A stretch of 64,000 nucleotides of DNA from Isoetes taiwanensis (GCA_021234155.1 JAJEKV010000028.1:5060451-5124450), one strand, 5' to 3'; shown: positions 1 to 10,640, counted from the stretch's first letter. The notes: generated by a model from the letters alone, not told the origin. Made by a program: numbers and translations.

Positions 1-385
1 CTTTGTTAAATAACATGTAACTATTTTTAAAAACAATCTTACTTTCGTGTTGTAACTTTGCTTTCCACGTGTGGTAATATCGAGACCTATGTATGTAATT
101 CTGAAGATAAACAATGCATGTTTCCATTAAAAACAACAGTGAAAGAAAAAAAAACACACATTGATAAAAAATCGCAAAAACCATGTCAATTTCCTCTACG
201 CGTGGATTTTTCTGCTAAAAGACCACCGTGGGAAATTTCCGCCAAAAAACCACTGTCTCTTTGTGTAAATCCGGATAAACAGGCCACGTGGACTTTTGGG
301 GCCATTTTGGTGTTGTTTTTGGCATAAAACAACACTTCCGTACAACTAAAAAACAACTGTGGACCAAAAATTGGGGTCAGTGTGA
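1..385. other. AT-rich non-coding stretch with two G-boxes
   Basis: No coding pattern is seen. Two CACGTG G-boxes lie at 66-71 (inside the palindrome CCACGTGTGG) and 285-290. The stretch ends abruptly where integrase coding begins near 386, so this is probably a truncation junction of the retroelement that follows. Confidence 0.4.
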
Positions 386-1027
386 CCCTATTATCCTCAA
401 GGCAATGGCTTGGCTGAAAGTACCAACAAAACTCTCATCACTGTTCTCAAGAAAATTTGTGACGCTTCTCGCACAGGCTGGCAAGACAAGTTGCCTACTG
501 TCCTTTGGGCTTACAACACTAGTTTCAAAATAGCTACTGGCCACACTCCTTTCAAACTAGTTTATGGACAAGAAGCTCTCATGCCTTTTGAATATATTCT
601 TCCGACTCTCCGTTTCCAACTTGCTGCAGCACATAATCCATCTGCTGCACTCAAGGAAAGGGTTTATCAATTGGAACAGTTGGATGAACTTAGGCGAGAT
701 GCTTACGTTCGTGTTCTTCATGGACAACAGTTGCAGAAATTATTGCATGACAAAAGACTTAAGACCAAAACATTCAAAGAAGGAGATTTGGTTCTTCTTT
801 ATGATTCACGTTACAAAAATTTTCCGGGCAAGTTAAAGTTCAGATGGCTTGGTCCTTATCAAATTGTTCAAGTGGTACAACCCAGCGTTTTCAAGCTGGC
901 CGAATTAGATGGCACTCCACTACCTACATTGGTTAATGGCTTTCGCCTTAAACAATTTCATACAACCGAAAGTGAAAATCCTCCAACAGATGCGGTTCCA
1001 GACACAGACACAACAAATAGTGACTAA
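386..1027 (+). pseudogene. Ty3/gypsy integrase C-terminal part (5'-truncated)
   Basis: The reading frame opens at the end of the integrase catalytic core with PYYPQGNGLAESTNK, the conserved block carrying the catalytic Glu. It continues through WQDKLPTVLWAYNT and TPFKLVYGQEA, then the GPY/F-type module (KFRWLGPYQIVQV, near residues 140-155). It stops at 1025-1027. In this family the enzyme joins retroelement cDNA to host DNA. An in-frame stop (383-385) lies just before PYY, and no upstream core, RNase H or RT is found, so the element is 5'-truncated here. The remaining frame is clean for about 205 codons. No chromodomain is seen after the GPY/F module. Confidence 0.9.
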
Positions 1028-1166
1028 AACGCGGCATATTTATATTATAGAGGTGAAATTTTTATAAAATAGGAGCAGTGCCCCTCTATTTCCGCTATGG
1101 GCAGAGCCCTATTTAGAAGAAAAACAGGCTAAGCGCCCTATCTACAAAATCCTAAATTTTACCCCT
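1028..1166. other. Retroelement spacer after pol
   Basis: A short non-coding link between the integrase stop and the antisense ORF. It has two imperfect repeats of a 'gcgccctat/agccctat...cccctct' motif. No promoter or gene is recognised. Confidence 0.3.
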
Positions 1167-1433
1167 CTACTCCGGGTTGGGAGCAGAGGTGATGCGAAGG
1201 ATATGGTACCAGTTCTGCTCTGGATCCCAGCGAAGGTGAATCAGCACCTCCATCCCGTTGGTGTGGGGATCGGGATGCTCAGCCATCCCTGCACACCACC
1301 CATCCATGGGAATGCCACGATTGTGGCACCTCCACAGGTCCAAGCAGTCCATCTTGCATGTTATCCACTCCAGGCAGTTTGAGGGCATGGTGCACTTGTC
1401 GTGAAGTCCTGCAGCAGACATACTGAGCGCCAT
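1167..1433 (-). CDS. Small Cys/Met-rich antisense ORF inside the retroelement
   Basis: This is an 88-codon ORF on the strand opposite to pol, starting MALSMSAAGLHDK and ending ITSAPNPE. It contains six Cys in the first half (HDKC, SNC, ITC, MDC, RC, GWC). I recognise no domain. A TATATAAG sequence lies on the same strand at 1463-1470, only about 30 bases before the ATG. A transcript from it would therefore have almost no leader, which weakens the promoter reading. Antisense ORFs between pol and the 3' LTR are known in some plant Ty3 elements. Chance ORF is the main alternative. Confidence 0.3.
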   Translation of the reverse strand: MALSMSAAGLHDKCTMPSNCLEWITCKMDCLDLWRCHNRGIPMDGWCAGMAEHPDPHTNGMEVLIHLRWDPEQNWYHILRITSAPNPE

Positions 1434-1919
1434 CGGGTGTCTCAGCTTCACCCACTGTTTCTCTTATATAGCCAACCGAGGACCTCCCTGTCGAAGTGGA
1501 CCAATCAGAAAATTCGCCAAGGCTCTTTCTAATTTCAGAGTACCTTCTGACACCTTCGTTTTAATGATATCCCACTTCGAGTCGCCAGCCTTAAATGACA
1601 TTCCTTCTTTTCACGCCCGTCGAACATTAATGTGTGTCCTTTCGCCAGCTGTCACATCCGATCATTCCCTTACGTCTCATCGCCACCGTTCACTGCTTCT
1701 CCCTTTACCGTTTGGGGACTCAGCCAAAATTTTGCCTCTCAATCGCCTCCTTCGCATCTGTCGCCACCTGGCATCATCAACGGTTGCCGGTTCCTCATGC
1801 CTCTTCGCCAACACTTGTGCGCCCTAACACCTTTTCGCCTATCTGCGTTTTCGTCTTCTGCTCTCTGCTCTCCGCCTTTGCAACACCGTTCTTCCTGTTC
1901 CTTTCCGACGCTCTTCGCC
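1434..1919. other. Leader region upstream of the extra 3' ORF
   Basis: A pyrimidine-rich stretch. It contains an antisense TATATAAG (1463-1470) and runs of CTTCGCC-type sequence before a strong plant start context (GCCATGGC) at 1918-1925. The frame is open upstream to 1632, but the ATG at 1920 is the better start. Confidence 0.35.
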
Positions 1920-2690
1920 ATGGCTGCACCCAAATTTTCGACACTTCAAGCTTCTGCTCCAAGGGATCCGGCTCTTTTCGAGTCTGTGTCTTTCTTGACG
2001 CCCACCTTTCGTGAAGCCCTTGTTGGCCCGAGTCGGGAAGTCGCGGAACGCCAGAAGCTTTTTGAATTCTCACAGATGGACCTTCCTGCACCAAATCCAG
2101 AGCAACTAAAGCAGTTCATCGCTCACATCGTCAACAGCCCGGAAGGATATGCCACTGTGGTCGATGGCACCACAATCTTGCTTACTCAGCCCCTGATTTC
2201 TGAGGTATTCCGTATTCCTTTGCAAACGCCTTCTTTATCTTGGGCTGCCTTACAGGACATGGATGTCACTCAGTTCGGCGCTCCTTCTTATCAAGCCAAC
2301 ATGCATCGCCTCACCAATATTGCAAAGTCCCACGACACTTTTGTCAAGTTTTTGTGGCGCAAATTGCTTGGGTATTCTATCAAGAACACCCATATCAATA
2401 AGCCGTTCTATAATATGGTGATCACAGCCATCCGCTCCAACCACCATATTGATTGGCCACAGCTGTTGTTCTACCGCCTCCTTCATGAAGTCGACCGCAT
2501 TCGGGCTGCCCCCTCCTCTGTCTTTGAAGCCTCAGTGGGTGGCCATCTTCAAGCCATCATCCGTCGTTACCTTCCTCCCTCACCTTCTGTTTCTCATGCT
2601 TCCACTCAGCAGTCCCTTCATTCCCTTCCTCACACTCAGCCCCTTCACACCCTTCTTCTCCTGGTCATGTTCAACGCAACGCCATGCATG
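1920..2690 (+). CDS. Retroelement extra ORF, N-terminal segment (frame 1)
   Basis: It starts at an ATG in the context GCCATGGC. The protein begins MAAPKFSTLQASAPRD and forms a globular-looking domain of about 220 residues, with VVDGTTILLTQPLISEVFRIP, FVKFLWRKLLGYS and HIDWPQLLFYRLLHEVDRI. The spacing and character recall the 'putative plant transposon protein' domain family often found beside plant retroelements, but this is resemblance only. After residue ~225 the frame enters a Ser/Pro/His-rich stretch and loses sense. The sensible reading moves to another frame between about 2600 and 2690, so the gene is interrupted by a one-base indel or a frameshift site. The raw frame stays open to 2873. 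Confidence 0.55.
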
Positions 2691-5074
2691 TTACTGTTTC
2701 TTCTTCCTCCACAGAAACCACGCCCGTCAGTTCTCGTCATGTCTCTCAGACGTCACAAACGCGGCCGCCACAGGGCCCTGCACCTCCACATCCTCGCCAG
2801 CTTCTGTATCAATACCAGCAGGATGTTCAAGCTGCTGCTCTCAAGTTGCAAGAATCCCAGGACATTCTCATGAATGGGGTACAAGCGTCCCTGGAGACCT
2901 CAGATGCGGTTCACAGAGACCTTCAAGCTGCTAACACGCAAATTCACACTCTGGAAAACACGCTTCAAGACAAGCATGAGGCTCTTTTGCAGGCCCGTGA
3001 GGATCTGAAGGGTGCCCACGATCAGAACAGTCTGCTTGCTGATCAGCAGGCTCAATTGCAAACCACCATTCAGGAATTGTTGGAGCAGGTCAAGGCGAGG
3101 GAGACTCTCTTGGTTGACAAGGATAAAGACATTGCTAAGCTTACCACACTGTACACAGAGCTTTCTCAGAATTACACCACTCAAGCCCATGCCCTTACAG
3201 CGCGTGACGCTCAAATAGCTTCCACCCTGACCAGTCAGCTCACGCCTCTCCAGGATCAACTCACGGAGGCCCAGAAGAAAAAGATACTTGATGATGCAGA
3301 GATTGCAAAGCTTCGACTCCATACTCCTGGGCAATCCTCTTCACATGCCATGCTTCCTCAGAAACGGGTCCGTGATCAGTCACGTCTTCTGCTAGAGAAG
3401 GAAAACCGGATCCGCGATCTTGAACACCAGCTCCAGCAAGCTGTCCAATCTGCCGAAGAGGCCCAAACTAAACAACAGGGCTACATTAATATAGCTCTCC
3501 ACCAGTCTGTGGATTTTGCTATTCCTTCCAGTTACCTCGATTATGTGGTTGCCCGACGCCACCTCTTTCTTTTCAAGTGGTATGCGGCAAATGGTCAGGT
3601 TGATGCTCACATGCGCACTGAGGATTTTCTTCGGATTCGGCCAGACCTCTCAATTGAAGACAAAGGCTTACTCTGTGCCCTCTTAGTCTTCGACCTCATT
3701 CACTGTGAAGACCCTGATTTAATCACCCTCAGGATTGTTCAGCCGATGGCATACATCTTTCATGACTTCTATCTGGCTGACACACAAGACAAATTTCGTG
3801 ATGGGCCACATCAAAACTTTCAGGGTGATTCACAGGCTCACTGGTTGCTCTTGGATAACAACCCCTACCTGTCAGATCATGATCGGACTCACGCTCTTCA
3901 TCAGGAGTACATGCCCGAGCTTGCTCATCATTTACCTCTATGGCAAGCCGAAACGCTGGAACAGGTGCGGAAGAATCTTGGGCATCCTGAGGATCTTCCG
4001 TTTGCCCAAGTTTATATGCAGCATTTGGCGGGCTACAATCAATTGCGTGCCCTTCAGGATAGCAAGACAATACCCACGGGATGGGATAGTCCTCCTGTCT
4101 ATACTCAGCTCTCTACTTCTGAGTGGGATCAGTGGTGCAAAGCTCTTGATCCCTATCTTGTACGTGAATTCAGGGAGCAGGCTCAGCAGCCCACGCCCAC
4201 GGGCATGGCTCCTTCTCCATATGCTTCCCTGGGTGTCCCTCCACGCCCCCGGTTCCTCACCTCTGATTGGCGTCTCCCCTTTTGGACCAAGGTCCTGGAT
4301 GGCCACGCTGGGTGGACTCCGCCTCAGATCTCGACGGATCTCCGGTGGGATCCCCGTTTTGTCCGACGCTCCAATTGGGAGGATGGTGCCAGCCTGGATG
4401 ACACTTCAAATTGGATCTATATTGCAAATGAGCGTGGTTGGCAAACGTCCGCTGATGCTGTTCATGGCCTTGATACCTTCTTGCAGAATGCCGCCACCTC
4501 ACCCGACCCTTCAGTACACCGTCAAGCTGGTTTCTGTGCTGCTCTCAAGTGCATCCTAAGCTCCTTAAATCGGCAGCGTCCCATCTTTTACTGCAACCCA
4601 AATGCCAGCGTCAGTGCCTTCGGTCTCCAGACCTGCCTTCTAATGGAGTGCCAGTTCGTTCCTTCGACCGCACATGCTGCCCTGGAAGACATGGTGCGCT
4701 CCCATTTCCTCATTGATGCAGATCCTGCCCTTGGGCTCAACACTCCTGCTGCTCTTCAAATACGTCAGGATCTCATTGGCACTTACCATAATGGCGCCCG
4801 TCCTCATTCCCGTGAGGATCACTTTCAAACTGTTGGATTCCCGCCTTCGGAAACACTTCCTCCTTTTCTTCATTCTGAGTGTCGTTTGGTGGGGGGGAGT
4901 GTTAGTCCTGTGCCTCCTGGTACAGGACTATTCATGCATACGACGGACCAAGTCAAGTCCAAGGATCCACAGCCAGGCACGGGTCAGTCGTCAAAGGCCC
5001 AGCAAAAGACCAAGCAACAGACCACGCAGTCAAAGCCCGCGCCTGCTACCAAGAGGCGGCGCTCAGACAAGTGA
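2684..5074 (+). CDS. Retroelement extra ORF, coiled-coil and C-terminal segment (frame 2)
   Basis: This frame is open for 796 codons. After a Ser/Thr/Pro linker, residues ~40-270 form a long heptad-rich coiled coil (LYQYQQDVQAAALKLQ through RDLEHQLQQAVQSAEEAQ). A globular half of about 450 residues follows, rich in Trp (FLTSDWRLPFWTKVLDG, STDLRWDPRFVRRSNWEDG, DTSNWIYIANERGW). The tail is basic and polar, ending KRRRSDK, which looks like a nuclear localisation signal. No enzyme motif is recognised. Its place between pol and the polypurine tract fits an additional 3' ORF, as in Tat/Ogre-like or env-like plant Ty3 elements. The last ~58 codons read into the LTR. I see no transmembrane segment or signal peptide that would support an envelope protein. 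Confidence 0.6.
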   Translation: MHVTVSSSSTETTPVSSRHVSQTSQTRPPQGPAPPHPRQLLYQYQQDVQAAALKLQESQDILMNGVQASLETSDAVHRDLQAANTQIHTLENTLQDKHEALLQAREDLKGAHDQNSLLADQQAQLQTTIQELLEQVKARETLLVDKDKDIAKLTTLYTELSQNYTTQAHALTARDAQIASTLTSQLTPLQDQLTEAQKKKILDDAEIAKLRLHTPGQSSSHAMLPQKRVRDQSRLLLEKENRIRDLEHQLQQAVQSAEEAQTKQQGYINIALHQSVDFAIPSSYLDYVVARRHLFLFKWYAANGQVDAHMRTEDFLRIRPDLSIEDKGLLCALLVFDLIHCEDPDLITLRIVQPMAYIFHDFYLADTQDKFRDGPHQNFQGDSQAHWLLLDNNPYLSDHDRTHALHQEYMPELAHHLPLWQAETLEQVRKNLGHPEDLPFAQVYMQHLAGYNQLRALQDSKTIPTGWDSPPVYTQLSTSEWDQWCKALDPYLVREFREQAQQPTPTGMAPSPYASLGVPPRPRFLTSDWRLPFWTKVLDGHAGWTPPQISTDLRWDPRFVRRSNWEDGASLDDTSNWIYIANERGWQTSADAVHGLDTFLQNAATSPDPSVHRQAGFCAALKCILSSLNRQRPIFYCNPNASVSAFGLQTCLLMECQFVPSTAHAALEDMVRSHFLIDADPALGLNTPAALQIRQDLIGTYHNGARPHSREDHFQTVGFPPSETLPPFLHSECRLVGGSVSPVPPGTGLFMHTTDQVKSKDPQPGTGQSSKAQQKTKQQTTQSKPAPATKRRRSDK
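4886..4899 (+). other. Polypurine tract before the 3' LTR
   Basis: A G-rich purine run (GGTGGGGGGGAG with one T) sits immediately before TGTTAG. This is the usual place of the plus-strand primer of LTR retrotransposons. Confidence 0.6.
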
Positions 5075-5496
5075 CGGCCCGTCACCGCCCGCGTCAGCGT
5101 CAGCGTGATTCCAGGCACTTCAAGAGGCACCGCCAGCATTCCTGCAAATCAGGCCTCCTTCCAGGAGTCGGCACCGAGATCAATCAGAGTGTCTATATTG
5201 GGCCAAAGGCCATTGTACTATATATATGAGTAGAGCTAGCACATGAGTTTTTAGATGAGTTTTGAGTCTTGTCTCACATCTGTTTTCTCTCAATTTCGAG
5301 AGCTCATGTATCTTCATTGACATCAAGGAAGTTGTTCTCATTATTGTGATTTCATTGTTCTCTTTCTGTTCTGTTCTCTTCTTCTTGTTCTTTTCTTGCA
5401 AATCCCGCGTGACATAGCTCCCGGCTTCTCCTGTTAGATCCAAAGGTCCTCACAGAGGGCTGTCTTGCAGGAGTTCCCGAACCCAGACCCCAAACA
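4900..5496 (+). repeat. Probable 3' LTR of the Ty3-type element
   Basis: The proposed LTR starts TGTTAG directly after the polypurine tract and ends CAAACA, whose complement TGTTTG nearly mirrors the start. It carries a TATA box at 5218-5227, followed by about 270 bases rich in T that would form R and U5. It is about 597 bp. The 5' LTR is outside the window, so neither end can be proved by alignment and the target-site duplication is unknown. A short inverted repeat, AGTCCTGTGCC...GGTACAGGACT, lies just inside the start (4904-4930). Confidence 0.5.
5218..5227 (+). promoter_or_regulatory. TATA box of the LTR
   Basis: The sequence CTATATATATGAG occurs in the expected middle of the LTR, about 320 bp from its 5' end. 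It is the only strong TATA in this LTR. Confidence 0.45.
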
Positions 5497-6480
5497 ACTT
5501 ATATAATACATCTTGGAATTTTCAAATAATTATTTACAGTATCAACAACACTTGTACATAAACTCGAAGTCTCCTCTAGCAAATAGTCCATTCTGTTCTG
5601 CTATTGTTTTTGCAAGATAAAACGCCAAAAATTATAATGGTCGAAATCAAAACTATAATATAAAGCTATAATACTTTAGAACGGGTACATCCAACCATTC
5701 AAAAATGATGACTTTTCCTCTGACCTGTAAAGAAATAACGGGATTCAGCAAAAGCATAAATCATTTCTTATAATTCAGAGTTGCCTTTTATCCTTTTCAT
5801 ATAATAATAGCAGTTATCAGCTTAATGTCAGGAGTTCAATGTAGTAGTAACTTGAACTTAGTGACTCTTATCCTATCCATGTATGTACATTTTGGTAGTT
5901 GTTGAGAGATCCAGAGATTGATAAATCCTGCTTCCTGCGTTCATAAGCCTAGAAAATGCAGATCGATCCACACTGTAGGATCGAGATTCTCGTGAGAGGG
6001 CAAGCGATATCCTCCGTAGCTTGATCCCCATATTCTTGCCTTATCCGATCCAAGCTCGTCCCCTACCTGAGATTGAGATGTTTTGACCCTTTCTTCTCCA
6101 ACAATTATCTATCTATCGACGATTCTGTTGGTGTGGCTTCTCTATGTTTTCCCTTTAAAGGTGAGTTTCGTTGCTTATCATGCAGTAGATGCAAGTTTTT
6201 TTGAGGAGATGTTGTGTTTCTCTGTAGTTTTTTTATTTGGATACAAACTTCTGTCAACAAATATTCAAAATTCTTATTGATTATCTTCATAAAAGTATCT
6301 TCATCAAAGTTGTTTTTTGGATTGAGCATGTTGGGAATTTCTTGTCAAGAAGGTTATCTTTCGATTATGCATGTTTGGGATTTCTTGTATTACTGCCTGT
6401 GAATCATGTATGCTCTTGAACAATTATGTGTGCTCTTGAATAATTATGTGACTATGGTATGCTCTGGAATATTTCCCTGA
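5497..6480. other. Non-coding stretch
   Basis: No supported gene. A short tandem of about 22 bp (TGTGCTCTTGAA...AATTATG) lies at 6408-6455. A second pair of related GGGATTTCTTGT phrases lies at 6330-6390. Pyrimidine-rich runs and possible splice acceptors occur, but there is no protein to anchor them. Confidence 0.4.
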
Positions 6481-8998
6481 CTATAGTTTATTTCTTAGCT
6501 CTTTCTCACTCCTAACATCCATACAATCTGACCCGATACCAAGAGAGGTTGCTGCATTCATGCACTTGCCCTTAGGGCTTATAAGAGACTGTAGCTTCAC
6601 CGTAGTTAATCTGTCTTTGGACAGCCATGGATTACCATTTAGTTGGCTAACCAAAGTGCCTTTACAAATAAGTTTATTATCAATCATGACATTTCTTTCT
6701 ATCTTTTTGAAAGATGATGCATCTATCTCGTCTACCATGGACATAGAATCAAAAATATGCCTTAACTCTAATTCTGCTGTAATCTCACTGGGCAGGTCAT
6801 TATTGATTGTTGGAATACAATCATTCCCTTGTTCTAAACTCACATCATCTGACTCATCATCTCCAAGCATGGTCGTGTCTAGTTCCTTGAAGTAGTCCTT
6901 GTTGAAGAAATCTTCATGCTTCCAAGGTTTGCTCTACCAAGTAACTTCTCCACTTTCCTCATAAGTGATTCCTACACGTGCACATAATTCTGATGCATGT
7001 TTGAGTCCTGCCTCTAATGCTTCTACTATCATCTCATCCGGCCTACAAAGGTGTAATCACTTAAGTCACACCTCAACTCCTTGCCATCCCCATCCAACTT
7101 CTTCTCCAAGACTTGCCAAATGTTCTCCTGCTTGGCATGGGCTGCTGGGAATATCAATTCTCCAATTGACTGAAATTCTGCCACTCTATTAAGAGCACTT
7201 GCACTCTCAAGTACATCTGCAACTGTGTAGGATCTTTCGTTCCTTACCATTCTACCTATCTTCGAGAAGAAATTCTCACATGCATCTGACCCTGTGGCAT
7301 CCAATGGGACAACAAGCCCTTTACAAAAATCTTTAGAAAGGCTTATAAGTAACACAACAAAATGGCAAGAAAGTTGAATGTCCAGAAATGTCTCACGACT
7401 AATGAAATTTGATTTCAAACAATGTGTCTCATGTCTTGAAATCCAAAGTCTCCATAACCTGTAATATACCAAGTGCAATAAGATAGTAAGAAATAGGTAC
7501 CATAATTATGGACAGAAATAGATACGAACATGCTTACCTGAAGAAGAAAGATACGGTTGAGGCAGCTTTTATCCGGTTCCATAGATCCATGTGAGGAGAG
7601 AGGAATATGCCAATGTAGAGGGAAATCACATAGAGATAAGTTTCGGTCCCCAATGTTCGCATTGGATTACAGAACTTTGGGTCACGTAATTTCTCCAAGC
7701 ACACTTGAGGAGATCCTCTGGGGAGCTCGCCAATTTTGCCTGTCTCTTCTTTCTACATCACCTATTTGAAGACCATGCTCACCTTGATAGTTGTGGAAAA
7801 CATGCCACACGTCCTTTAGAGTGATGAGTTCATCACCCAAGTAAGGCCTCCGAGATGCATTGTCAAGAGGATTGATGAGCTTCTTCCCATTATGGATGAA
7901 ATCTTGATCATGTAGACCCTGTATGCTGCTATCTTTCTTTAGGGCAGCATTAAAAACCCATCCTTCCCATGGAATGTCAAACTTCCTTCCCGTTTCTTTC
8001 AAGGAAGTGTAATATTCTAATATACAAGCCCTCCGACGTGCATCTCCATTGGAAGAGTGTCCAATTAGTGGATCTAACACGCTTCTTAAGTGTAAATTCC
8101 AGAAATGCGCTATTTGATCCCATTGAGATCTCACGGCCTCATGGTCAAACCTGTTGTATGTCAGCTATATGGACAAAACCAGTTTGGGCAAACTTGCATG
8201 TAATGGATTCACAATCATCACACGCGCATAATGTGCAACCACATTCATCTCAAATGCATCAACAATATTTCTGTAGCCTTCTTTCCCACTACCAACATGA
8301 ACTACAAAATTAGTGATACAATGATGATCCTCTTTGGACCCACAAAAACCTATCAAACTATCATCTCTTGCATACCATTGCACTACCTTCTTGATTACGG
8401 TCTCATCCTCGGCCACGATAGTTGGCACACTTCCATGGATCAAGCCATTTTTCAAGACATGATTGGAATATATCTTAGCCAAGTATGCAAATATCTCCTC
8501 ATTTATTCCAGCCTTGTAACAAAGTGCCTTACCTATAGACCGCCTTGTTGTTGACAAACTTGGACCTCCAAAGTTCATGGAGAGAAAGTTATGCGTCCTC
8601 CTCCCTCCCCAAATTTTGATTGTTTCAATCAACTCCTTTGTTGTTTGCTTGTATCGCTTCTTATGGCTGGGCCTTGATATATTCTGCGCAATGTCAGTTA
8701 AAAAATTTCACAATGCAGGCTTGCCTCCAAACTTACTATGAGAATATGCCTCTTTAATATCCATGCAAAACTTATTCACATCACCACGTTTCATAGATTC
8801 ACACAAGGTGTCTCGAAGAGATCTTACCTTTACTGACAATGCAATAACCTGGGCAAAGTTTCGAAGCGGTTGGTGCATCCAGCTGCTAGTCTGGAACAGC
8901 CAAACCTGGACGGAATTGCACAACTTCGTTGAGCTTTTCATCGGGGTCATTTCATTAGCTATCTGGGCCGTCCAAAATTTAAGTTGAATCTCGGCCAA
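6481..8998 (-). pseudogene. Transposase-like gene relic, unassigned family
   Basis: Five consecutive minus-strand blocks read as one damaged protein, from about 8998 down to 6481. The order is: an N-terminal segment (KRGDVNKFCMDIKEAYSHSK); TRRSIGKALCYKAG with VAEDETVIKKVVQWYARDD and GFCGSKEDHHC; a core with LIGHSSNGDARRR, FIHNGKKLINPLDNASR and RRDRQNW; a block with GSDACENFFSKIGRMVRNER; and an acidic C-terminal part (MLGDDESDDVSLEQ). Stops and frame changes between blocks show it is dead. From memory, the GHSS(D/N)GD(A/S)RRR and RRDRQNW phrases occur in large transposase-like proteins of many eukaryotes that lack a clear family name. I could not find terminal inverted repeats. Confidence 0.6.
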
Positions 8999-8999
8999 T

Positions 9000-9215
9000 C
9001 AATTTAGGGCGAGATTCAAGACAGACATATTTAATTATATGGGAGGATCGAGTTGTCTTATTATATCTAAAAATCTTATATTATAAAATTATAGTGTAAG
9101 TATGTCATGAATCAAACCCAAATTCGGACGGCTGAGATCATCTGATTGCATCCGAAGGCCGAGATTTATCGCACGACTTCCCACCACTATGATTAATCAT
9201 GCTTTGATCTCTTAA
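9000..9215. other. AT-rich spacer
   Basis: Non-coding. It contains a phrase (GAGTTGTCTTATTATATCTAAAAA, with variants, near 9049-9072) that recurs at about 30,965 and 56,968 inside the dispersed repeat described there. Confidence 0.35.
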
Positions 9216-9217
9216 GG

Positions 9218-10190
9218 GGAAAGGAAAATGGAAAAAGGAGGAGGAAAGGGAAAAAGAAGGGCAAAAAGGCGTGGAGAAATGGGAAAGGGGACAGGGGAAA
9301 AAGAAAGGAAAAAGGCACAGGAAAAGGTAAGGGAAAAGAAGAAAAGGACAAAAAATAGAAAAGTGGAAGAGGAAAAGGGTGAGGACATGAGGAAAATGGA
9401 AGTGAAAAAGGGTAGGGGAAAAAGGGGAAGAGGAAAAGGGTAGCCAGAAGAGAAGGAAAAAGGGATGAGAAAGAGGAAAAGAAAGGGGGGAGGAGGGAGT
9501 GGAAAGAGCAAGCTGGGAAAGGGGAAGGGAGAAAGGGTGGGAAAAGGGAAAGGAAAATGAGAAGGAGAGGTGGAAGGGCAAAAGAGCACGAGGAAAAGAG
9601 GAAGAGAGATGATGGAAAAGAGAAGTGAAAAAAAAGGAAGAGGGAAAGAGTGAGGAAAGGAGAAAATGGAAGGCATGAGGAAAGGAAAAGGGAAAAAAAC
9701 AAAGAAGGGAGAAAAGAAGGAAAAAGGGCACGAAAAAATGAGAAGAGGGAAAGGGTGGGAAAAGGGAAGGAAAAAATAGGAAGGAAAAAGGGTGGGGAAA
9801 ATGAAAGGGAAACAGACCATGGAAAAGGGGAAAGGGAAAGAGAAAAAGAAAAGTGAAGGAGGAAGGAAGAAATAAAAGGAAAAAATGGGAAGAGAGAAAG
9901 GGTTGGAAAGGAGGAATGGGGAAGGGAAAAAGGCCATGAGGAAAAGGAAAAGGGGAAGGGGAAAGGGAAGTAAAGGAAGGGGGAGAAAAGGAAAATGGGA
10001 AAAGGTAAAGAAAAAAAGGAAGGCAAAAAGAGGAGGCGAAATAAGGGAAGGGGAAATAAGAAATGGGAAAAGGGAAAAGGGGGGGAGTAAAAAAATGGAA
10101 AAGGGAAACGTGAAAAAAAGGGGGAAAGAAAGAGAAAAGGGAATGGGAAAAAGGGAAGCGTGGGGAAAGACAAATGGGAAAATGGAAATG
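9218..10190 (+). repeat. About 1 kb near-pure purine tract (GAAAAGGG-rich)
   Basis: The + strand is almost entirely A and G for about 970 bases, built from degenerate GGGAAAAG/AGGAAAAGGG phrases with scattered single pyrimidines. It is not a clean microsatellite. The mirror strand gives long artefactual Phe/Ser/Pro ORFs. Such mirror-prone purine tracts can form triplex (H-DNA) structures. The tract ends within two bases of the CACTACAAC motif at 10,192. Confidence 0.85.
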
Positions 10191-10191
10191 A

Positions 10192-10640
10192 CACTACAAC
10201 AGAATGGGGTGTTTTCTGTCGGGATCGCGTCAAACAAAATGACGCTGTGCGTGTTCTAAAAGGCCCACTAAATGTCACGAGATTGTCGCTAAAGATGCTA
10301 TACTTTGATGTTGCATGGGCGTCATTGTTTGCGTCAAGTATTGTGTCACGGTTACATAACACAAAAACGACATAATGGCTACATTTATGGCAATTACATG
10401 GCATGTTCGTGTCGAGCTTATATCGAAGTCATTCAATACTTGCGTCATATTTTCTATCATATAAGTCTCGACACAATGACTACATTTGTGGCAATTGCAT
10501 ATCACATTTGCGTTGAGCTTATATCCAAGTTATTCAATATTTGCGTCTTATTTTCTATCACATTAGTCTTGACAAAATGACTACATTTATGGCAACAACA
10601 TGATATATTTATGTCATAGCTTATGTCCAATTCACTAATT
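10192..10640 (+). mobile_element. CACTA-like terminus with subterminal repeats
   Basis: The sequence begins CACTACAACAGAATGG, the typical start of CACTA (En/Spm-type) elements. Dense GACGC/GTGTCA phrases follow. Two copies of a roughly 110-bp unit (ending GACTACATTTRTGGCAA) lie at about 10,355-10,590. Subterminal repeats of this kind bind CACTA transposases. The matching 3' terminus ending in TAGTG was not found in this window, and no TNPD/TNP2 protein is present. Confidence 0.4.

Noticed and set aside
9138-10404. Long Phe/Ser/Pro-rich minus-strand ORFs (up to 403 codons)
   Set aside because: They are the mirror of the purine tract; composition alone keeps them open and no domain is present.
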